Shown: positions 13,547 to 18,700 of the stretch, in pieces
How the letters are laid out: every line of letters starts with the position of its first letter
How positions within the stretch are numbered: position 1 is the stretch's first letter
Source of the DNA: Gammaproteobacteria bacterium
Lineage (GTDB): Bacteria > Pseudomonadota > Gammaproteobacteria > Steroidobacterales > Steroidobacteraceae
Direction of reading: 5' to 3'
Assembly: GCA_005877965.1 (NCBI GenBank)
Contig: VBNP01000067.1
Coordinates: forward strand, 1-18,700
DNA: 18,700 nt
Made by a program: the position numbers and the translations under genes
The notes under the pieces: generated by a model
Databases searched by the model: none
What the model saw: the letters and a program-made list of their open reading frames with translations, nothing else
Told to the model about the DNA's origin: nothing

Positions 13547-15859
13547 ATGCGTTGCTTAGCCTGGACGATGTTGATGGTGATCGCAGCCGGGGCGGGCGCC
13601 GCCGGCGTGAACGGTGAGTTCAACCCGGTGCTCAGGCAGCCGCATCATGCGAGCGTAGAAAACGCGACTGGCCGGGTCATCGTCAAATTCCGCCCCGCCG
13701 ACAGCTCCCCGCAGAGAGCCAAGCTTCGATCGACGCAGGATCGCATCTCCGCTCTGATGGCACGCACCGGTCAGAAGCTGCGTGCCGTGCGCTCCGTTAC
13801 CGAGCTCCTGCATGGCATTCGTGTCGAGCCAGCAGTTGCCGGCGAGCCGATCGCGGCGACGGTCCAGCGCTTGCAGGCGGATCCCGAGGTCGAGTACGCG
13901 GAAGCCGAGCAGTGGCGCTACCCACACGCAACAACACCCAACGATCCCGTGTTCTCGCAGCAGTGGTACCTGCAGGGGAGCTCCGCCACGACACCGAGTG
14001 CCGTCGATGCCGTGACCGCCTGGGATACGACGACCGGCAGCACCGGGCTCGTCATCGCCGACCTCGACACCGGAGTCCGCTTCGAGCACCCGGACCTGCA
14101 GTGGGCGGGATCGGGTGGGCGTCTGCTCCCGGGGTACACGTTCATCTCCGACACCTTCGCTGCCAATGACGGCGATGCGCGGGATGCAGACGCCTCGGAT
14201 CCGGGTGACTGGGTCGTCCAGGCAGACCTGAACAAACCGGAATGCAATGGTGGAACGACAGCTAACAGCTCCTGGCACGGCACGCGCGTCTCCGGCATTC
14301 TCGGAGCGCTCAGCAACAACGGTGTCGGCATCGCCGGCATGACCTGGAGCGCGTGGCTCTTGCCCGTGCGCGTGCTCGGCAAGTGCGGGGGCACCGACTT
14401 GGACATCATTGCCGGCATGCTGTGGGCGGCCGGGATCCCGGTGAGCGGCGCGCCGGACAACCCCTATCCGGCCCGGATCGAGAACATGAGTCTCGGCGCC
14501 CCGGGCAGCTGCCCGCGGATCTACATCGATACCATCGGTCAGCTGGCCGCCAAGGGAGTGTTGGTCGTCGTTTCGGCGGGAAACGAGGGCGGGCCGGTTG
14601 CCTCGCCGGCTAACTGTCCCGGTGCTGCCGGTGTGGCTGGATTACGGCACGCGGGCACCAAAGTTGGATACAGCAGCCTCGGGCCGGAAGTTGCAGTCAG
14701 CAGCCCGGCGGGAAACTGCGTCAACACGACAGGCGGACCGTGCCTGTATCCCATCACGACGACCTTCAATCAGGGTACCACCACACCCGGCGCGAGCGCA
14801 TACACAGACCAGGTCAACACTCCGAATCTCGGCACGAGCTTTTCGGCGCCCATCGTCTCAGGCGTCGCGGGCCTGATGCTCTCCGTGAACGGCAATCTGA
14901 ACTCGACTCAGCTCATTGCGCGATTGAGGGAAGGATCGCTGCCCTTCCCTCAAACGTCCACCTCGGTACCCACGCCGCCGCTGTGTCACCCACCCGCCGG
15001 TCCCAGCGACCTTCAGACTTCCGAATGCATTTGCACGAACGACCGCATGACTTGCGGCGCCGGGATGGCGAGCGCCTCGGGGGCGCTCAACGCGGCGCTC
15101 CGGCCGATCGCGGCCGTCAAGCTTCCCGCGAGTGTCTCGGCTGGAATGAACGTCACGCTCGATGCGTCGGGCAGCGGTGCCGCGTGCAAACACACAGTTG
15201 CCAGCTACCAGTGGGCGAGCAGCGATCCCGCGGGTCATCCGGTCAATCCCGCGACGGGTTCGTCCACGACCGTAATCGCACCGGCGAGCGGCACGTTCAA
15301 CGTGACGCTCACGGTGACTGATGACGCCGGCAAGGTCGATCAAGCAACGGTTACCGTTAGCTCAACCGCGGCTACCAGCTCTGCTCCTGCGACGGCAGGC
15401 ACCACCGCCTGCCTCACGGCCATTTCCGTCCCTTCTGGGGTGACGGTTTCCGTGTCGCCTCCCACTGGCAGCCTTCAGGCCGGAAGCGGCACCACGGAGA
15501 CCCTTACCGCGACGGTCGGTAACACCGTCAATACGCAGGTGAACTGGCAGGTCGACACGGTTACCGGCGGCAATGCGACAGTCGGTACGATTTCGACCAG
15601 CGGCGTCTATACGGTTCCGGCGACGGTGCCGTCGCCCGCAACCGTGACTATAACGGCCGTGTCGGTCGCGGATCCGACGCGCTCAGGGTCCGCGACGATC
15701 ACGATCACTGCGGCACAGGGCGGTGGCGGCGGTGGCGGCGGCGCCCTCGATGCGTTGAGCCTGCTGGCGCTTGCGCTGGCGGGCCTGGCGAGCGCGGTCC
15801 GCAACCCTTACAACAGCCGCTGGGCGGCATCCAGCCAGGGGCGCTGCGCCCGGCGGTAG
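13547..15859 (+). CDS. Secreted S8-family serine protease (subtilase) with PKD-type domain and GlyGly-CTERM-like tail
   Basis: This 770-residue exported protease begins with a signal peptide (RCLAWTMLMVIAAGAGAAG). An inhibitor-I9-like propeptide follows (about 40-123, GRVIVKFRP). The catalytic domain has Asp174 (ADLDTGV), His244 (SWHGTRVSG), oxyanion Asn346 (SAGNEGG) and Ser431 (GTSFSAP). It is rich in paired cysteines, suggesting disulfides. A PKD-like domain (about 520-604) and an Ig-like domain (about 634-720) follow. The end is eight glycines (725-732), a hydrophobic helix (ALDALSLLALALAGLASAV) and Arg752, resembling GlyGly-CTERM signals cut by rhombosortase. Eighteen more residues follow, encoded opposite the neighbouring TPR gene. 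The start is uncertain: GTG at 13514 adds 11 residues, but ATG 13547 gives the cleaner signal peptide. No strong ribosome binding site precedes either. Confidence 0.88.
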   Translation: MRCLAWTMLMVIAAGAGAAGVNGEFNPVLRQPHHASVENATGRVIVKFRPADSSPQRAKLRSTQDRISALMARTGQKLRAVRSVTELLHGIRVEPAVAGEPIAATVQRLQADPEVEYAEAEQWRYPHATTPNDPVFSQQWYLQGSSATTPSAVDAVTAWDTTTGSTGLVIADLDTGVRFEHPDLQWAGSGGRLLPGYTFISDTFAANDGDARDADASDPGDWVVQADLNKPECNGGTTANSSWHGTRVSGILGALSNNGVGIAGMTWSAWLLPVRVLGKCGGTDLDIIAGMLWAAGIPVSGAPDNPYPARIENMSLGAPGSCPRIYIDTIGQLAAKGVLVVVSAGNEGGPVASPANCPGAAGVAGLRHAGTKVGYSSLGPEVAVSSPAGNCVNTTGGPCLYPITTTFNQGTTTPGASAYTDQVNTPNLGTSFSAPIVSGVAGLMLSVNGNLNSTQLIARLREGSLPFPQTSTSVPTPPLCHPPAGPSDLQTSECICTNDRMTCGAGMASASGALNAALRPIAAVKLPASVSAGMNVTLDASGSGAACKHTVASYQWASSDPAGHPVNPATGSSTTVIAPASGTFNVTLTVTDDAGKVDQATVTVSSTAATSSAPATAGTTACLTAISVPSGVTVSVSPPTGSLQAGSGTTETLTATVGNTVNTQVNWQVDTVTGGNATVGTISTSGVYTVPATVPSPATVTITAVSVADPTRSGSATITITAAQGGGGGGGGALDALSLLALALAGLASAVRNPYNSRWAASSQGRCARR

Positions 15860-16539
15860 TGACCCGGCGCGATGCGCGCCTGCTCGAGCAGCTCGCGCGC
15901 CACCTTCTGCGCCTCGGCACGCCGACCCTGGGCCTGCAGCAGCTGCGCGTAACGCACCGAGGCTTCGGCGCCGGGGTAGGAGGGCGCCAGCACCGCGTAC
16001 TCCTCGAGCGCCTTCGGTACGTTGCCTTCCGCCTCGAGCGCGCGGGCGTACAGGAGATGCCCTGCCGGTGAGCGAAAATCCGGGTTGCGCCGGATGAGTT
16101 CATCGAGCGTGGCACGCGCAGCGGATGCGTCGCCCTTGCCGAACTGCGCCTGCGCGAGTCCCAGCATGAGATTGGGGTCATGCTCATACAGTCCGCTGAG
16201 TGCCTCGCGGTACTGACCGATGGCCTCCTCGTAGCGCTGGTGGTGCACCAGTTCCTGCGCGTAGCGCTGGCGGCTCGCGACGTTGCCGGCGACGCGCGCC
16301 TCGCTCTCGTAGCGGCGCAGCTCCCGGGCGGGATCCATGGCCTTGCGCAAGCCGCGCGCGGCGCGCTGCGCCGTACGGCTGCGGAACAGTTCGGGAACAA
16401 TCTCCACCGCGATGTAGGCAATCGCTCCCGGCAGCGACAGCAGCGCGAGCACCCAGATCCAGATCTGGTTCCGTCCGGTCTTGACGACATGGATGATGAG
16501 GGCCACCTGGACGATGATCGACAGAATCAGAAGCGACAT
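15808..16539 (-). CDS. Membrane-anchored tetratricopeptide-repeat protein
   Basis: This 243-residue protein starts with two membrane helices (about residues 3-19 and 26-49: LLILSIIVQVALIIHVV and WIWVLALLSLPGAIAYIA), somewhat like the PLDc_N anchor type. TPR-like helical pairs then run to the C terminus. Examples are YAQELVHHQRYEEAIGQYREAL, of which ELVHHQRYEEAIGQYREAL is the clearest unit, LMLGLAQAQFGKGDASAA, and YAQLLQAQGRRAEAQKVA. TPR domains bind other proteins, so it is likely an inner-membrane scaffold or assembly factor facing the cytoplasm or periplasm; the target is unknown. The ATG at 16539 has GGAG nine to ten bases upstream. It lies 18 bases after the PQQ-type dehydrogenase and may share its transcript. 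Its last 52 bases overlap the convergent subtilase gene. Confidence 0.85.
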   Translation of the reverse strand: MSLLILSIIVQVALIIHVVKTGRNQIWIWVLALLSLPGAIAYIAVEIVPELFRSRTAQRAARGLRKAMDPARELRRYESEARVAGNVASRQRYAQELVHHQRYEEAIGQYREALSGLYEHDPNLMLGLAQAQFGKGDASAARATLDELIRRNPDFRSPAGHLLYARALEAEGNVPKALEEYAVLAPSYPGAEASVRYAQLLQAQGRRAEAQKVARELLEQARIAPGHYRRAQRPWLDAAQRLL

Positions 16540-16557
16540 GGCCTTTATCTCCGCAGT

Positions 16558-18585
16558 CTACGGGTGCGCCGCCGCTCCGGGTGGCAGCGCGAAGGCGATG
16601 ACGTAGTCGCCGCGCGGTGTGCCGAGCGGGCCGTGGCCGCCGGCGCTGATCACGAGATATTGGCGCTGGTTGTGTCCGACCCGGTAGGTCATGGGCGTGG
16701 CCTGACCGCCCGCGGGCAGCTTGTACTTCCACAGCTCGCGTCCGGTCTCGATGTCGAAGGCACGCAGGTAGCTGTCCAGGGCTGCGGCGACAAACACCAG
16801 GTCGCCGTCGGTTGCGATCGGTCCGCCCATGTTCGGCATGCCGAAATCGCGTGACGGCACGAACCAGGGCGTCAGCCCCTCGGTTGAGCCGAGCGGCACC
16901 TGCCAGACGATGCGGGAATGACGCAGGTCGAGGCTCACCAGGGTACCCCAGGGCGGCGCAGTGCACGGCAGGTCCCACGGCGAGAGCAACGGCTCGCGGC
17001 GCATGGCATAGGGCGTGCCCGCCTGTCGGGCGAACTCGGAATGCGGAAAGCGGTCCGAGCGCACGTCACGCTCGAAGTCCTGTGGTGAAATGAGAGTGAC
17101 CACCATCGGCAAATGATTGACGGCCGCGATGACGCGCTCGCGCTGCTCGTCGAACACGATGCCGCCCCAGTTCACGCCGCCGAGGTAACCGGGTGACAGG
17201 AGTGTGCCGCGCGTGTCGGGCGGGGTGAAAATGCCTTCGTTGCGCAGCGAGGCGATGAGGTCGCGGCACTTGCCGCGATCCCAGAACGTGAGGCCCCAGG
17301 CATCACCGGGTTGCACCGGGCGCTGTGAGGTCAGCGCGGGCAGCGACGAAAACGGCTGCGTGGACCACGCCTGTTCGCCCGCGACGTGGCTCGCGGGCAC
17401 GGGTTTCTCGGTGATCGGGAACAGCGGCTGTCCGCGGGTGCGCTCGAACACGTACAGCATGCCGGTCTTGGTCGCCTGGATGACCGCCGGTACCGGTACC
17501 CCCTGCACCTCGATGTCCCCCAGCACCGGTTGCGCGGCGACGTCGTAATCCCACAGGTCGTGGTGGATGAGCTGCTGTTGCCAGGCGAGCCGGCCGCTCC
17601 TGGCATCGAGTGCGAGCAGCGAGTCGGCGAAGCGATTGGCACCCAAGCGCATGCCGCCGTAGAAGTCAGGGCTCGCCGAGCCGGTTGGGACCAGCACCAG
17701 GCCGTGCTCCTCATCGACCGACATCACGCCCCAGGCGTTGCCGGCGCCGGTGCCCGCGGCCTGTGCGAGGTTCCACTCGGACGCCGCCGGGTGCGAGGGC
17801 GAATCCGGCAGCGGATCGAAGGACCACAGTTGCGCGCCGCTCTGCGCGTCGTAGGCGCGGATCACACCGCGCTCAACGTCGGTCGCGCGGTTGTCGCCGA
17901 TGGCGGAACCCACTATCACCGCATTGCCGCAGACGGCGGGCGGGGAGGTCACCAGGTACGCGCCCGGATCGCGAATGCGCACACCGCGCGTCAGATCGAC
18001 CTGGCCGCGATCGCCGAAGTCGGCGCACGGGCGACCGGTTTCGGCATCGAGTGCCAGCAGGCGTGCGTCCAGCGTGCCGGTGAACACCCGCCGCCGGCAC
18101 GGACCGGGCTGTCGGGCGTCGCTGCTCTCCCAGACACTGACGCCGCGGGAGCTCACTTCGGCGTAACGCCGGGCGCGGTCGATGCGCGGATCGAAGCGCC
18201 AGCGCGCCCGTCCGGACTCCGGATCGAGTGCGATCACGATGTTCGTGCCGGTCTCGAGGTACAAAAGACCGAACGCGAGCACCGGGGTCGCTTCGAAGGT
18301 CAGCTTGCCGGCGCGCGTCAGCCCCGCGCCCAGCTCGGCGGTTCGATAGGTCCAGGCGACCGACAGCCTGGAGACATTGGTGCGGTTGATCTCACCGAGG
18401 CTCGAGAACCGCTGGCCAAACGCATCACCGCCGTAGTAGCCCCAGTCGCTGGCATCGGGCGATTGCGCGAGCATGGCGCGAGAAGCGGCGACACACACCA
18501 CCGTCACGACGCACAGCCTGCCCGCCAGGCGTGCGGGAAACGTAGCGCCGGCACACGCGCCGGCAACACCGCGGGACCGCATCAT
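16558..18585 (-). CDS. PQQ-dependent dehydrogenase, glucose-dehydrogenase-like (periplasmic)
   Basis: This 675-residue protein is an eight-bladed quinoprotein of the membrane glucose dehydrogenase branch. Marker motifs include HHDLWDYDVAAQPVL (His341-Asp346), ATKTGMLYVFERTRGQPLFP with the PQQ-contacting Lys373, LSPGYLGGVNWGG, APPWGTL, GMPNMGGPIATDGDLVF and GGQATPMTY. Unlike E. coli Gcd it lacks the five N-terminal membrane helices and has instead a signal-peptide-like start (LAGRLCVVTVVCVAASRAML). It should therefore be soluble or peripheral in the periplasm. It probably oxidises a sugar or alcohol with PQQ and passes electrons to quinone or cytochrome; the substrate is unknown. No PQQ synthesis gene is present here. 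The start is uncertain: ATGs at 18594, 18585 and 18582 are all in frame, and the open frame reaches 18687. I chose 18585 because a GATAAT hexamer lies just upstream. Confidence 0.87.
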   Translation of the reverse strand: MMRSRGVAGACAGATFPARLAGRLCVVTVVCVAASRAMLAQSPDASDWGYYGGDAFGQRFSSLGEINRTNVSRLSVAWTYRTAELGAGLTRAGKLTFEATPVLAFGLLYLETGTNIVIALDPESGRARWRFDPRIDRARRYAEVSSRGVSVWESSDARQPGPCRRRVFTGTLDARLLALDAETGRPCADFGDRGQVDLTRGVRIRDPGAYLVTSPPAVCGNAVIVGSAIGDNRATDVERGVIRAYDAQSGAQLWSFDPLPDSPSHPAASEWNLAQAAGTGAGNAWGVMSVDEEHGLVLVPTGSASPDFYGGMRLGANRFADSLLALDARSGRLAWQQQLIHHDLWDYDVAAQPVLGDIEVQGVPVPAVIQATKTGMLYVFERTRGQPLFPITEKPVPASHVAGEQAWSTQPFSSLPALTSQRPVQPGDAWGLTFWDRGKCRDLIASLRNEGIFTPPDTRGTLLSPGYLGGVNWGGIVFDEQRERVIAAVNHLPMVVTLISPQDFERDVRSDRFPHSEFARQAGTPYAMRREPLLSPWDLPCTAPPWGTLVSLDLRHSRIVWQVPLGSTEGLTPWFVPSRDFGMPNMGGPIATDGDLVFVAAALDSYLRAFDIETGRELWKYKLPAGGQATPMTYRVGHNQRQYLVISAGGHGPLGTPRGDYVIAFALPPGAAAHP

Positions 18586-18592
18586 GGCGGGC

Positions 18593-18598
18593 ATTATC
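18593..18598 (-). promoter_or_regulatory. Candidate -10 element for the PQQ dehydrogenase gene
   Basis: On the - strand GATAAT (five of six to TATAAT) lies so close to the ATG-ATG at 18585/18582 that transcription would start at or next to the start codon. No good -35 and no ribosome binding site is visible. A leaderless or near-leaderless message would fit. Confidence 0.3.
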
Positions 18599-18648
18599 CG
18601 CGATGCTGCGCGTCCACTGCGAGCCTGAGCGCACCCGCGCCCGCATGC

Positions 18649-18657
18649 TGGTATTCT
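18649..18657 (+). promoter_or_regulatory. Candidate extended -10 promoter facing right
   Basis: TGG-TATTCT is an extended -10 (TGn plus four or five matches of six) on the + strand. Its expected start of transcription coincides with the GTG at 18665. No -35 is evident, as is allowed for extended -10 promoters. Confidence 0.3.
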
Positions 18658-18664
18658 TGGCGGC

Positions 18665-18700
18665 GTGAGTTCAACACGGGCGGTCACGCCCCGTCTCGGG
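18665..18700 (+). CDS. Possible start of a divergent gene (partial, cut by window edge)
   Basis: From GTG at 18665 the frame is open to the end of the window and would begin MSSTRAVTPRLG. It is placed seven bases after the extended -10 and has no ribosome binding site. Twelve codons are too few to identify a product or to be sure the gene is real. Confidence 0.2.
   Translation, partial: MSSTRAVTPRLG

Noticed and set aside
1..18700. Searches by eye for CRISPR repeats, tRNA/rRNA genes, insertion sequences and att sites
   Set aside because: No regularly spaced repeats, cloverleaf sequences, transposase motifs or long direct or inverted repeats were seen. Gaps between genes are all under about 160 bases, leaving little room for them.

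Overview
The window is high-GC bacterial chromosome, almost wholly coding, with short intergenic gaps and frequent 4-base stop/start overlaps. Gene content points to a gammaproteobacterium: PotH/PotI putrescine permeases, a Pseudomonas-type agmatine deiminase, and an AceK-regulated NADP isocitrate dehydrogenase (hence a probable glyoxylate shunt). A more exact placement, for example near the Nevskiales, Steroidobacterales or Xanthomonadales, is a guess. I see no tRNA, rRNA, CRISPR array, insertion sequence, phage gene or integration site.

Layout. (1) Positions 1-6113, + strand, look like one transcription unit: the end of potH, then potI, a polyphosphate glucokinase (ppgK), a YbdL-type methionine aminotransferase, a Cys/Met-metabolism PLP enzyme, and an exported S9-family peptidase. 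(2) Positions 6114-6920 hold an isolated superoxide dismutase homologue with its own candidate promoter (a perfect TATAAT), nearby dyad symmetries, and a small upstream frame whose stop overlaps the start codon. (3) Positions 6940-10665, - strand, are an icd - Nudix hydrolase - aceK cluster: the enzyme, an uncharacterised Nudix protein, and the kinase/phosphatase that controls the enzyme. (4) Positions 10822-13469, + strand, carry an APC amino-acid permease overlapping agmatine deiminase (aguA). (5) Positions 13547-15859, + strand, encode a secreted subtilase with a C-terminal Gly-rich/hydrophobic/Arg sorting-type tail. Its 3' end overlaps a convergent gene. (6) Positions 15808-18585, - strand, hold a periplasmic PQQ-type dehydrogenase followed by a membrane-anchored TPR protein. 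A possible divergent gene begins at the right edge.

How the genes fit together. Two separate loci touch polyamines: putrescine import (potH/potI) and agmatine conversion toward putrescine (aguA with its coupled permease). The icd-aceK cluster would set carbon flux between the TCA cycle and the glyoxylate shunt. Three exported proteins (S9 peptidase, subtilase, PQQ dehydrogenase) suggest extracytoplasmic breakdown of peptides and oxidation of sugars or alcohols.

No strong evidence of a wholly new defence or mobile system is visible. The observations most worth following are the superoxide dismutase homologue, which keeps its four metal ligands but has lost the second-shell Gln and gateway Tyr; the Nudix gene between icd and aceK; and the subtilase whose sorting tail seems to have run on into its neighbour's antisense strand.
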